DNA from: Salvia splendens
Taxonomy: Eukaryota; Streptophyta; Magnoliopsida; Lamiales; Lamiaceae
Assembly: GCF_004379255.2 (NCBI RefSeq)
Contig: NC_056034.1
Coordinates: forward strand, 37,244,887-37,308,886
DNA: 64,000 bases
Reading direction: 5' to 3'
Shown here: in pieces, positions 12,235 to 24,348 of the stretch
How positions within the stretch are numbered: the first letter of the stretch is position 1
How the letters are laid out: every line of letters begins with the position of its first letter
Notes under the pieces: generated by a model
Told to the model about the DNA's origin: nothing
The model's database searches: none
Seen by the model: only the letters and a program-made list of their open reading frames with translations
Program-made: the position numbers and the translations under genes

Positions 12235-12499
12235 CTCCCTCCGTTTCTTCATAGTTGAGGTGAAACTTTTCGGCATGGAGTTTTAGAAAAGAATGTTGGA
12301 TGTGTTAAATAAATAGATAAAAAAAGTAAGAGACAGGAAAAGGTAGAGCGAATAAAGTATAAAGTGAATAAAGTAGAGAGAATAAAACAAGAGAGAGTAA
12401 AGTAAGAAAGAGAAAAAGTTACCATATATGGAAATGACTCAACTATGAAGGAACTTCTCGAAATGGAAAAGTGACTCAACTATGAAGAAACGGAGGGAG
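12235..12499. mobile_element. Stowaway-type MITE in kinase intron 1
   Basis: Ends CTCCCTCCGTTTCTTCATAG and CTATGAAGAAACGGAGGGAG are perfect inverted repeats flanked by TA. It sits next to another MITE in the first intron of the kinase pseudogene. Confidence 0.9.
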
Positions 12500-12508
12500 T
12501 ATTTAATA

Positions 12509-12790
12509 CTCCCCATGTCCCACTTTAGGAGTATTTAATACTCCCCATGTCCCACTTTAGGAGTCTCATTTGAGTTCGGCACGAGTTTTAAGAAATGTAA
12601 AGAAAAGTTGGTAAAAAAGATAGTCGAATGTAGATCCTACATTTATATATTAGTTTTATAATAAAATGTGAGTGGAAAAATGTTAGCGAATGTGGAGCCT
12701 ATTAGCATTTATGGAATATTCCAACTGAGACTCCTAAAGTGAGATACCCAAAAATGATAAACCGGTACTGCTAAAGTGGGACGGAAGGAG
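12509..12790. mobile_element. Stowaway-type MITE with duplicated left end
   Basis: The left end (CTCCCCATGTCCCACTTTAG) occurs twice, at 12509 and 12541, a 32-bp tandem duplication. The right end CTAAAGTGGGACGGAAGGAG closes the element at 12790, followed by TA. The insertion-proper copy probably starts at one of the two left ends. Confidence 0.8.
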
Positions 12791-13405
12791 TATATATATA
12801 TGGTGTAATCAAATAATAACTAGCTTAATGTGATAATCTTGATAATTCGTCAACTTAGTGTATAAAAATGTCAATACGTGACATGAGTTTGTCAACTATG
12901 TCTTTGTATTGACTATATTTATGGAGTATTTAAATGTCGAACACAAAGACATAGTTGACATACTTATGTCATTGTGTCGACAATTTTTATATAAGACTAA
13001 AGTTCCAAAATGGTCCCTAACATTTGGCGTTTTTTTGATTTTGGTCCAAAACATTATCTTTTGAATTATTTGGTCCCTCACATTTGAAATCGGACCACAT
13101 TTAGTCCTAAATTGACGAAATGGTTAAAATTTGACGGAATGTAACAGTCAACGCCATTTTAATCAATTTTGACCTGATTAAGTTTTATAAAAATTCAATT
13201 TTTCTTTCTTTTTGAAATAAATGCAAATTTGGTTAAAAATTGATTTAATAAAATAAATATTAAACACTCTTCGTCTCTCTCTCATTTCCATTTATCTTCT
13301 TCGTCTCTCTCTCTCATTTCCATTCATCTTCTTCGTCTGAGGCAGGCAATAACCGCGAGAAACCCTAGTTCTCGGAAGAACATCAATAACCCCAACTCCC
13401 CAACC

Positions 13406-13784
13406 ATGGACCGTTCGAACCGAAGCAGAGAGACCGGTGAGAGTGGCGGTGGACGTGACCTCCGATTCCGGTACGAATTTTGCCATTGCAAGAATCGGGC
13501 TTCGCTGAGAATCGTCAACACCAACGGAAAACCAACAAAGGGGGAAGCTATACTTTGTTTGTGAGAGAAAAGATTGTCGTTTTTTCAAGTGGTGTGAGCC
13601 AATCGACGAAGACAACGCCGTGATATCTGCAATGCCGCTACCGGAGACCGAAAGTGAGAGTTTTAGTTTAATTTTGTCATCAATCGAGGAGAATAATAGG
13701 GCAATAGAGAAATTGCGTAGTGTTGTGATGTATGGATTTTGTTTCTTTGTTGTGGTGTTTGTTTGTATATTAGGGTTCAAGTAA
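13406..13784 (+). pseudogene. GRF-type zinc-finger protein with C-terminal membrane helix (MULE gene B)
   Basis: Reading the plus strand from ATG 13406 gives a short N-terminus, then the first half of a GRF zinc finger (CHCKNRASLRIVNTNGKPT). After one frame change near 13540-13548, in a run of five G's, the second half follows: YFVCERKDCRFFKWC. This matches the GRF pattern of C-x-C and a C...C-x-FFKW-C tail. A short helix with coiled-coil character (SIEENNRAIEKLRS) and a hydrophobic segment (FCFFVVVFVCILGF) end at TAA 13782-13784. GRF-plus-membrane-anchor proteins of this size are common in plants and are often tied to transposons. It sits where mudrB would be in MuDR, just inside the left terminal repeat. 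The single-base frame change breaks it. Confidence 0.75.
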
Positions 13785-13960
13785 TGAAATTCCGTTTCCA
13801 ATGGTGAATGAAATCTGGAATCTTTATCAAATTGCATTTCTTGGTGTATGTTGTACTCCAGAATTGTATGAATTGCACTCCAAAATTGCGTTTCTTGGTG
13901 TTTGAAGGGCAAGAATGTCTCGGGTGCACGCTCAATGCTCCCTGAGGATTCCAGAACTAA

Positions 13961-14157
13961 CACCCGGTCGGGTGATTTCGCTCCAATAAAACACCCAGCC
14001 GGGTGAAATTTGTAAAGCATGCGGAGTCCAGAAGCTTCGCCCGGTCGGGCGATTTCATGTTGCGAAACGCCCGGTCGGGTGTTATTCGTAAGGCATGCGG
14101 AGTCCAGAAGCTTCGCCCGGTCGGGCGATTTTCATTATGATTTCACCCAGTCTGGCG
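13961..14157. repeat. Six near-palindromes CRCCCGGTCGGGYG in the MULE
   Basis: Fourteen-base near-palindromes start at 13961, 13992, 14038, 14068, 14114 and 14144; most read CGCCCGGTCGGGCG or CACCCGGTCGGGTG. A longer unit containing GCGGAGTCCAGAAGCTTCGC is duplicated with a period of 77 bp (near 14020 and 14097). It lies between the two MULE genes, downstream of the GRF gene. Function unknown. Confidence 0.8.
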
Positions 14158-15051
14158 TTTGGAACTCCAACTGCAAATTGGCAGTTACTGGAGCAGTTCG
14201 GCTGGAAAGAAGAAAAGTTGGGAGACGGTTCAGAAGAGTGGGGAGAGTTTTGGAGGACGAAAATTGAGAGCAAAAGGTTGGATTTTGGAAAGAAAATTGA
14301 GGAGAGAAGGAGACGCAACTGGAGAACAAGGATTGTCACCAAATTGAGATTTCATCAAACAATTCATCTTCTCCGAATTCGCTCCATGGTTTCAAGGATT
14401 TTCATCTCCATTATCTTTGTTCTTAGTTTGATCATGTTAGGCTAAGAATATTGTGTTGCTCCAAACATGTTGTAGCCAAATAAATTTCATGATTTATCCT
14501 ATATTCGTTTCTATTTCGTGATCGTCTTTGCTACTTGAACATTGAATGAAGTTATCTCTCAAGGTTCATCTTTTGTGAATAAGGTTGGGGATGCAGTGAG
14601 CAACGCCAGCAGAAGAAGCGCAGCGCAACACGGGAAAATTGTAAGTACAGTTCAATTAACTAAATGGCTGGAACATATTCTCCAATTTATCATCCAATAC
14701 AGAATGAAATTTTAAGATTGGGATATAATAAGTATATTCAACATGAAGTTAGCAATTCAGAATGAAATTTTCAGATTGGGATATAACAAGTTTCAACATA
14801 CAATTCATTTCCCTTGCAATCTGTCCATATTCAATATACATTAACCAAAAAGAGAATCACCAAAAGCAACCACCAGTTTATAAAGTGAAACCACCATAAC
14901 CTACAACAAGTAGGGAATAAACCACCACAATGGGCACTGCCCAAACCAAAATCAACCAAGTAAGCCAAAATCTAAGAATTTCAGGTGGTAACAAAAGAGT
15001 GTTGAGGGGGTAACACAATTGTGGTTGTTACAAAAACACATTAGCATAGTT

Positions 15052-18000
15052 TCAGTTCTTCTTCAGCGTTGATGAAGTAGCATGGTTGTCACCCGCGGCA
15101 GAGGAGGGCTGATCCACAAACATATCGGCAACAGCAGTTTGGCATCGTAGCCTATTGTGACCGGGTTGATGACACAATATGCATTTTTGTACTCCTTCAC
15201 CTCGCTGCCGCTTCTTCCCTACAAGTTGTTAACAATCAATATTAGTAAGGTTTATGTATTTTTAGGGTGTATAACATGGAAGACAATCATACCTTTTGTG
15301 CGTTTTGGGCTGCTCGGAGCAGCTGGCTCACGGTGTGGACATTTTCTTTTGTTGTGACCGACAACTCCACAAAGCCGACATTTGTAATCCATCATCAACC
15401 CTTTCCGTGACATCTTTTGGCCTCCATTAATGTCATCTCTAACTTGCACTATACGGGCTGCCCGAGCCTTCTCTTTTGTCATTTCTCGAGCCTCTTGCAC
15501 GTTCTTTTGTCTAGCTCCCTTCGGACGTCCCGACAGCTTGGTCAGCTCGGGTGGAATAACGTTCGGATGGGCCGTCTTTGTCCATAGTTGCGCTCCTTGG
15601 ACTGGATAGATGATGGCTTCATACACCATTTCGAAGGTTTCCTTGGAGTGGCACTTTGCGACAAAGTCGTCAACATTCTCCGAAGTCATCTCAATCGCTG
15701 CAATGGCATGTTGACACGGTAATCCAGTTAACATCCAGCGCCTGCAGCTACAAGTGCGGTCCCGCAGGTCGACAACAAATTGGTCATTCCACTTTGTATT
15801 GACTTGATAAATCCACTCCCCGGCCTCTCTCACCATGCATTCTCCAATCTTCTCCTTCGTCTTCTCAAGCTTCTTTCTGATTTTCGGCCCAAAAGCATCC
15901 TCCAACCTTGCCCCCATCTTCCTCCTTGTGGTAAACCTATCCATGAGATACATCCTAATACACTCGAGCATCCCATACAACGGCTTCTCCCGAGCAAATA
16001 GTAAGACCTTGTTGTAACATTCATAAATGTTATTAACAAGGATGTCACATTTTGCTTCAAACCCAAAGAAGGCTCAACTCCAATTCTCCTTCGTTGTGTG
16101 ATCTGCCAACCACTTGTATGCTTGCTCATTCTCTTCCTTCAATTCATTCTTCGCCTTCTCGAAGCCATGAATATTAGTTGCTCGAGCTGCCTCCCAAATC
16201 AAGTCCTTCAAAATAATTGAAGGAAACGATTTCTTGAAATTGTTGTGCATATGCCAAACACACATCCGGTGTTCAGCATGCGGGCAACACTTTCTCATGC
16301 CATTGATTAGCCCCTGCCATTAACAAAAAAGAATTGTTAGCCCCTGATACTGATTATTTTCTGGTTCAATCACAGAAAACAACCTTATGCTTAAACTTAG
16401 GAACCTTTAAGCATACTAAGTTAGCATAATGTACATTTTGTCTGTCCGAGATGAACGTCCACTTGCTAGAGTCAGTAATTTCCAAATCGTGCACCAACAA
16501 CCCGAGGAACCAATTTCATGTGTCAGTATTTTCAATTTGAACCACGACAAAAGCTATGGGAAAAATCTGATCATTCAGATCCAATTCGATGGCTGTCAAA
16601 AGAATTCCCTTGGCTTGCCCCTTCAAATGACACCCGTCTAGGCCTATCAAACGTCTGCAATGGCGTTTAAAAGAAGTTTTACATGCTTCGTATGCAATGT
16701 AAATGGCCTTAAACCTGTTATTTCCATCCTCAAGCCGCTGCGTTGCTAAGACAATCGTGCTCCCTGGATGAGTCCTCAGAATTTCAGCCTTGTAGTCATG
16801 TAGGCGCTTGTACTGCTTCACCAAGTCGACTTCTATCAGCCTCCGTGCATGTTGCATAGCTCTCTTGGCCTTTCCTGGAGAAATTGTGATCTTCATGTCA
16901 CAGTGCACCTTTTCTATAAATTGACCAACAGTCATTCCAGGGATGACTCGAATATCTTCCTTGTATTTCTTAGCGAGATACCGTGCATTGGCACATCCAT
17001 GGTTATATGAAGCCCCGCCACACTTATGTTTGTTGTGGAGACGGGAAACCTGCCAAAACCCATGGGCAGGCCTATGAGCTAGTGCCACGAGCCACGGGCA
17101 TTTGCTATCCTTCTTGCTTCTTAGCACCCCTCGACAGTGAGTTATGCAACGAATGTTATCGTTTTTTTCAACTCAGCTTCTTCCCCAACAATACTCCTTG
17201 GTGACGAATTAAGTCTTTGAGGTCTGCCTTGGAATTAAAACGCAACTCGATTTCCCATCTCGCGTCGTTGAGATCAGTGTCAGCCTTATATCTTCTAGTC
17301 AAACGCCTTGTATCGTCATCATGCTCTTGCTCTTCTTCATCTTCGGATCCCGAACTAGGTGAGTCACTAGGAAGTTGATCACTGTCACTAGTATCATCAG
17401 TATGGTGCCTCGACATTACATCCACGACCCTTTTCCACCCTTCCACTTAGGCAGCCATAATATTATCTTCATCCTTATCACTAAGGTCGTAGTCACTGTC
17501 AACAAATGGAGGCACCTCCACATTGACCTCCTCAACAGCATCAACCTTGCTCTTCCCCTTATAAGCCGCATTTAGCCTTTCATCTCCCTTGTCAGTGGAC
17601 TTTCCATCATCAACATTAGCCTCTCCATGGTCTTGTGTGAGGTTGTAGTAACTGTCAACATATGGAGGCACCTCCACATTGACCTCCTCACCAACATCAA
17701 CCTTACTCTTCCCCTTATCAGCCGCATTTAGCCTTGCATTTCCCTTGTCAGTCGACTTTCCAAATCCTCCATGGTCTTGAGTTACTTGACTGACCACTAC
17801 CCCAGTTGTTTCCACAACATAGAGGTCAACTATCCATGCTTTTACTCCAATTTCAGCCATCTCCATGGAGGATTTATTGTCAAACAAGCTGACCAGGCCT
17901 TCTTTTAAATTCATCCCAGTCTTCAAGTAAAAGTACTCCAACACACTTACATCTAGACCAAGCTTCTTCTCAACAAACTCATCTACTTCAAGTTTCGACC

Positions 18001-18682
18001 ATTTGTCTGGGTCACATCTATGCATGTCCTCAGTCATCTCATCCACGTACTGTTTTCCACGGCTTTCACGGCTTTTATCCATATATCCGGAATAGTGCAC
18101 TTTTGTTGTAAAGGTACCATCTTTAATAAGAAGAAAATGAGAATCATATCAGTCCTAAACATCTAATTTAAACAATCAAATATTTATGTTAACAAGTGTG
18201 GTCCCCATTACCAAGATTGTTCCCCAACACCAGACCATAAGCATTTAACATTCGAAGCAAAAAACACATCCCTAACCTTGGTCCCCACCAACACATCCCC
18301 ACACACACATATTTGGTCCCTACCAACACATCCCCCAACCTTGGTCCCCACATGCTCAGCACACTCAGTGTGAAAATCCTAATCGAGACAAAACCCTAAT
18401 CGCGTAATAAGTGAAAATCGAGACAAATCAATTCATAATAAGACAAAATTGAGACAAATCAATTCCTAATAAGACAAAATCGAGACAAATAGAGGACAAA
18501 TCGACACAAAACTTTGGGACCACTTTCGAAACGAGAATACACATGCAGTAACGCTTACCTTCTTGATTTTCACTCGGCGCTGGTTGATTGTGCAACGTCT
18601 TCCTCCTCCTCTCAAACGTGTATTTGTTATCACGAGGATCGCCGAAGCAACGGTGATACGAGTCATACACGTACCAACTCAT
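15052..18682 (-). pseudogene. mudrA-like MULE transposase
   Basis: The gene can be followed from ATG 18682 to stop 15052-15054. Exon 1 (18682-18559) and the start of exon 2 (from 18120) encode a PB1-like N-terminal domain (FTTKVHYSGYMDKSRES). An acidic linker follows, then the MuDR DNA-binding domain (FNSKADLKDLIRHQGV). The MULE DDE core has DGCHLKG, CVWHMHNNFKKS and the segment around AKNELKEENEQAY. A SWIM zinc finger follows (CSCRRWMLTGLPCQH). Two CCHC zinc knuckles end the protein (CRLCGVVGHNKRKC and, after an intron at 15292-15229, CILCHQPGHNRLRC). An intron at 16434-16314 has good splice sites. The frame is broken by TAA at 17447-17449, a frameshift at an A7 run near 17165, TGA at 16514-16516 where Trp is expected, and TGA near 16072. 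The enzyme cut-and-pasted MULEs; this copy is dead. Confidence 0.92.
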
Positions 18683-19597
18683 TGCGAACTACTTTGGAAT
18701 CGCCGGCGAAAATCGAGTTGAACCGCCAGCGAAATCTAGGGTTCCAAGTGTCGATTGGAATTTGTGCAGAAAGAACCCTAATCTATTCGAATGTTGAGAA
18801 GAGTTTAGGGAATGAAGAGTTGCATCGAAATGGATGAAGGCTGCGTCGTTCGCATTTCAGTAGAACTATGTTTTATTTTTATTTTTATATTTGCAGGTTG
18901 AATATTTTAACTTATTTTACATTTTGCATTTTTAAGTTTTAGGTTAATTAGGTTAATTATGTATTAGCCCTAAATAAAACATAGTTCTAAATTATAATCC
19001 GGTCAAAATTGATTTAAATTGCGTTGACCGTCAAATTTTAACCATTCCGTCAATTTAGGACTAAATGTGGTCCGATTTCAAATGTGAGGGACCGAATAAT
19101 TCAAAAGATAATGTTTTGGACCAAAATTTAAAAAAAAACGCCAAATGTTAGGGACCATTTTGGGACTTTAGTCGTTATTACGGTAATAACTAATCATCAA
19201 TATCAAATTCATGTAAGTTGAACTACACCGAAAACAGGATGAAATCTTAAGAATCATTACCTGGTGGCGGCGATGACTGTGGACGGACAAACTCAAGCTC
19301 GTGAAGTCTAGTTTGATTGAAAAACAGAGTGGTCTCGAAACGAAGATTGCAACTCGGCACGAGGACTGAACTCCCAATACTCCCCTCACAGCATTGCGGT
19401 ACCAATCAAACAGCTTGTACAATCCTCCGATGACAAATCCGGAGGACTTCACTGAACTAACCCATAAATCATTTGTAATCTGGTCCACTTGCATTCCCAG
19501 CAGCCACTTTCATCCTAGAAGACCCCTCAGATCCTCCTTAACTCCTTTGGACTCGTCACATTCTCTACATAATACCACGAGTTGTATCCGTCGAGAC

Positions 19598-19625
19598 TCG
19601 TATCGTATCGTATCGTATCATATCG
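19598..19625. repeat. GTATC microsatellite in kinase exon 1
   Basis: About five copies of the pentamer CGTAT run through the DUF26 exon. Length changes of a 5-bp unit shift the frame and may be one cause of the exon's disruption. Confidence 0.7.
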
Positions 19626-20072
19626 TGCAGAGCACCTCCAGGAGAAGCCCCTCCTTTTAAACCGGGCACGCGTCCACAAGATCGGCGCAGGCTTTCTTGA
19701 CACCGCCGCGGCACGCGTTGGGTTGAATGTCGGCTCCCTGCCCGGTCGAGGCGTTGTAGAAACCATAGTTGTCGATGTTTGTGAAGAGAGAAGAGAGAGT
19801 TGTGTTGAGGTTGGAGTTGTATGCGCTATTCTGCTGTTGCTGCCGCAGGTGCTTTGGCCCCACTCCGAGGCTAAGAGATCTGTGATACGGTCCCCGTACA
19901 GGAGCAACAGCCGGAGATAGAGATAGCTCGGAAGGACGTGGGATCGGAGGACGCAGGGTCGGAGGAGACGCCGGCGATTCCCGTGACGGAGAAGCAGCCG
20001 TCGATCGCGACGACAAAGGCAAGGAGAAACCGACGCCCGCCAGACATGTTCGGAGATTACGTGCCAAAGTAG

Positions 20073-20472
20073 TGTTAGGAGTATTTCTTTCCTTTTATTT
20101 ATTGCTTATTTTTTGGGTATTAATTATTTTGATTATTTAATTGCATTGAAGAGTTGAGCGTAATTATAAGCTCCGTTTCGGGTTTTCTTTGTTGGTTCTT
20201 TCCCAAGATGAACTAGGTTAGGAGTCGAACCAACCCTAGGGTCCTTAGTCTATAAATAGGGCTATGTTCATAAACTTTATCATGAATAAAAATATTATTT
20301 TGCCCATAAAAAGAACGTGAAGTATCCTAATCCTAGTTCCTCGCTGCTCGACGCAGGAGTTCCGCGCACAGCACGAAACTAGAATCTCCGCCGATCCTAT
20401 CTTAGGACACCGGAAGTTATCTTGATCGCCGAGCAGCCCGCCACCGATCACCGTTGAGGAGTCTCCTTAACA
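20073..20472 (+). repeat. Left LTR of the chromovirus
   Basis: It starts TGTTAGGAGTATTTC and ends in CCTTAACA. A TATA-like CTATAAATAGGG lies near 20251. From about 20124 on it matches the right LTR closely. Confidence 0.8.
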
Positions 20473-20495
20473 TCTGGTGCTTTCATCCAGTACTC

Positions 20496-23400
20496 ATGAA
20501 GCGTTTCACCAACACCAACTACAACCACAATAACGGCAAGGCCGTTTGGGCCTCAGACCGCCAAGATTCCTACCTAGCGTACAGGTTTGATTGCCGTCCT
20601 CCGACGGCGGGCCGCTGCGAGGGTAGGGGGTTCCCCAAAAACAATTGGGACGATGGAGAGGGAGAGACTCGACAACCGAAGGAGTCCCGCCTGGATGATC
20701 CCGTCTCCAGTAAACTGGACCGCGTATTAGAAATATTGGACAGATTCGATGCTTGGAGAGACGACACAGATCGCCGCTTCGAGAATCTTGACCCCACTTT
20801 GCCCCGCGCCGTCCTTGGCAGAACTGCGACAGCCGAGGGCAGTCAAGTCTCACCCCAGCACCACCTCCGGCCCAGGGCACGACTTCAGGGGGTCGGCCTG
20901 GGGAACGGCCACGACCCGAGGTGATTCGGGTTTTACAAGCGGAAAAGACGGAATGGGCTCGTCTGGGGTTGTATTACTATTGCCCCGAGAAGTGGATTGT
21001 AGGGCACGTGTCCAACCAGAGATTGCTCTGCTATACTGATGAGGGCGAAGAGGATGAAGATGTTTTGGAGGGCTATCAGGCAGAGGAGGCTGTGACGACA
21101 GACATTTCGCATATTCACTCGATGGATGGGGGTCGTCGATCCCGCCCGATGAAGGTCGTGGGGAGTATACAGGATCACGTAGTGTGTGTCCTAATTGACA
21201 CAGGTTGCGATCGGGATTTTCTACACCCTAAGATCGCCGAAACGTTGCACTTACCACTCTCGCCCATATGGTTGTTCACGGTGATTGTAGGTAATGGGGC
21301 GGCGCTACTTTGCACACACGTTTCCAGACAGACAAAGTTGGAGGTCCAGGGATCAGTTTTTTCGGTGGATCTCCATATTCTGCCTATTCATGGTCCGGAT
21401 GTGGTTCTGGGAATGGATTGGCTTGAATCGTTAGGAACGGTGACCCCAGATTTCGCAGGGAAAACACTGGAATTTGTTCACAAGGAGCGACCTATTACTT
21501 TGAAGGGGGTTGTGCCACTAGCCCGCAAGATAGACGTCACCTCCCTAGTAGCTTTGATATCACCTTCGGACGGCTTAGAGGTCTTTGAGATCATGCTCTT
21601 GGAACCAGAACCCGCCACCGCCACCCCCGATGACCGGGAGGAATTTCCAGTAGATCTGACACCAGCCATAACGGTGGTTTTGGAGACTTTCAGACCAGTG
21701 TTCGGCGTGCCATCCGGGATGCCTCCGTCGCGCCCTTATGATCACCGTGTCCATCTGCTGCCGAGCACGAAACCGATCAACGTCAGGCCGTACCACTATA
21801 CCTATTTTCAAAAGAACGAGATAGAGCGGCAGGTCAAAGACATGCTAGACTAGGGTATTATTCAGAGAAGCAACAATCCGTTTTCTTCACCAGTACTCCT
21901 TATTCGTAAGAAAGACGACACCTTCCGCTTCTGCATCGACTATCGGGCGCTGAATAGCGCTACTGTGCCGGACCATTTCCCTATCCCAACGGCGGATGAA
22001 CTTTTTGATGAATTGGGTAGGGCTCGGGTGTTTACTAAGTTAGATTTGCGATCGGGTTACCATCAGATCAGGATGCATGATGAGGATGTACTTAAGACCG
22101 CTTTTCGCACCCATGACGGCCATTTCGAATTCTTGGTGATGCCTTTCGGGTTGACGAATGCCCCTTTGTCTTTCCAAGCTGCGATGAACGCGATTTTTTA
22201 GCCTATGCTAAGAAAGCTCGTAATTGTTTTTTTCGACGACATACTGGTTTACAACCCGACTTTGGAGGATCAAGGTTTTGCAAGAGCACAGCTTCTTCGT
22301 CAAGTTATCCAAGTGCTATTTCTTTAGCTCCACCGTCGAATATTTGGGACACTTGATCAGCAATGGATCCCTTAAGGCCGACCCCAACAAAATTAGTGTT
22401 ATGACGGCTTGGCCGAAACCGAAGAATGTGAACCGGCTATTACCGTCGTTTCATAGCCGGGTACGCTTTGATTGCGTCACCCTTGACGGATCTGTTGAAA
22501 AAGGACGCATTTGTGTGGACCCCGGAGGTAGATTCGAGTTTCTTGGATCTGAAAGGAGCCATGACGACGACCCCGGTGCTTCGTCTGCCAGATTTTGAGA
22601 AGCCTTTCTGCATCGAGACAGACGCCTCTGACACGGGTATTGGCGCGGTGTCACTCCAAGATAACCACCCGATTGCATTTTTGAGCAAGAAACTGGGTCC
22701 TCGCCGACGGGTCGCGTCCACTTATCATAAAGAGTTATACGCCATCGTGGAGGCAGTGCAGAAATGGCGTCAATACCTCCTGGGGAAAGAGTTCATCATT
22801 AGGAGCGATCAGAAGAGCTTGAAAGAATTGCTCCAGCAGATAGTGCAGACGCCGGATCAACAGTTGTATGTACATAAACCCATGAGGTATAAGTTCATTA
22901 TTGAGTATAAGAAGGGGAGCACGAACCGGGCGGCTGACGCGTTGTCGAGGCGTGAGGAAGCCGAGCCGGCCAACGTGCAAGAAGGCACAGCCTCGGAGAT
23001 CGAGGAGGGTCCTGATGCAGGGCACAATGGCTCGCTACTAGCTGCGGCGGCACATCCTATCCCGCATCTGTTAGGTTTGCTTCGTCGGGAAACTGCATCA
23101 TCCCCGGAGTTGCGAGAAATCACGGCCGAGATAAAGGAAGGGCGGCCCCGCCGCACTTATCCTTGGTGGAAGGGCTGGTGTACTATAACCGCCGTATATT
23201 TGTGAGCTCGCGATCATCGGCCCGAACGCCTATCTTGACAGATTTTTACTGGCCCAACATGAATAAGGAGGTAAAGAGGTTCGTGGAGGCTTGCGTCGTG
23301 TGCCAGACGACGAAGTACTCTACCCAGAAGCCTGCAGGGTTGCTGCAGCCGCTACCAATCCCGTCCCAAGTTTGGGAGGACGTTTCCATTGACTTTATCA

Positions 23401-24348
23401 CCGGCTTGCCTCAATCCCGGGGCTACACGATAATCATGGTGGTCATAGACCGTTTATCTAATTATGCCCATATTGCGCCATTGCCAACGAGATTTGTTGC
23501 GTTAAGGGTGGCCCCATTTGTTTATCAATACGGTTGTTCGCCATCACGATTTTCCAAAGACGTTGGTCTCCGACAGGGAATCGGTGTTCTTAAACCAGTG
23601 TTGGGAAGATTTGATGCGCTTGAGTGGCACGAAATTGAATTTTTCGACGGCTTACCACCCGCAATCGGACGGTTAGACGGAGGTCCTGAACAAGGGTTTG
23701 GAACAGTATCTGCGAGCTTTCACGGCCGATCGACCGTCCAAATGGGCGAATTTTCTTCCTTGGGCGGAGCTACCTTTGAATTGTTTCCATCATGCAGGCT
23801 TGGGGATGTCTCCACATAAGGCTCTCTATGGCCGAGAGCCGCCGAGTTTGATTTTTGCGGCGCCATTGGAGTCGACGCCGCCGTCAGCGGCGGATGTGAT
23901 CCGTCAACGTGGGGAGTTATTGGTCAAGTTGCGGCGGAATTTAGAGCGCGCCCAGCAGCGTATGCGCGAGTCAGCCAACAAGCACCGTCGACATTTGGAG
24001 TTTAAGGTGGGCGACTTGGTTCTTTTGAAGCTCCAACCGTACAGGCAGCATTCGGTGGCTCGTCCTCAGTCGGCCAAGCTGGCGCGTCGCTACTATGGCC
24101 CGTTTGAGGTGTTGGAGCGTATTGGGCCTGTCGCGTATCGGTTGCGCTTGCCGGACAGGAGTAGGATTCACAACGTCTTCCATGTGGGCTTCCTCCGCGC
24201 GTTTGTGGCAAGCGGTGTCTCTGGACCTAGCATGGAGCTGCCTTCGGAGTTCTTTGGAGACAGACCGGTGGTTTATCCAGTGCGGGTGTTGGATAGACGT
24301 GTGTTGTGGCACGATGATAGACCCCTGGAGCATGTTTTGGTACGTTAG
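20496..24348 (+). pseudogene. gag-pol remnant, Ty3/gypsy chromovirus
   Basis: Only the ends of gag remain (20496-20924), with a degenerate zinc knuckle near YYYCPEKWIVGH. Protease follows with the motif LIDTGCDRDF. RT carries [36 protein letters not shown] and the catalytic VFFDDILVY. RNase H has ETDASDTGIGAV and ends at TNRAADALSRR. Integrase shows CVVCQTTKYSTQKPAG, SIDFITGLP and VIDRLSNYAH, then a C-terminal GPFEVLERIGPVAYRL. The end PVRVLDRRVLWHDDRPLEHV looks like the start of a chromodomain and then stops at the LTR. Stops at 21851 and 22199 and frameshifts near 22260, 22440, 23160, 23520 and 23700 disable it. Confidence 0.9.

Larger units (their letters stand above)
12995..19173. mobile_element. 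Autonomous-type Mutator-like element (MULE), decayed
   Basis: Long terminal inverted repeats begin GACTAAAGTTCCAAAATGG at 12995 and end CATTTTGGGACTTTAGTC at 19173. They match the smaller MULE at 8591-10080. The body carries a mudrA-like transposase gene on the minus strand (18682-15052) and a GRF zinc-finger gene on the plus strand (13406-13784), pointing toward each other from opposite ends, as mudrA and mudrB do in maize MuDR. No convincing 9-bp target duplication remains. The element lies inside intron 1 of the kinase pseudogene. Confidence 0.9.

Noticed and set aside
13292..14020. 242-residue minus-strand open frame as a gene
   Set aside because: It is antisense to the GRF gene and no family was recognised in it.
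12986..19182. A 9-bp target duplication around the large MULE
   Set aside because: TTTATATAA and GTTATTACG match at only four of nine positions, no better than chance in AT-rich DNA.
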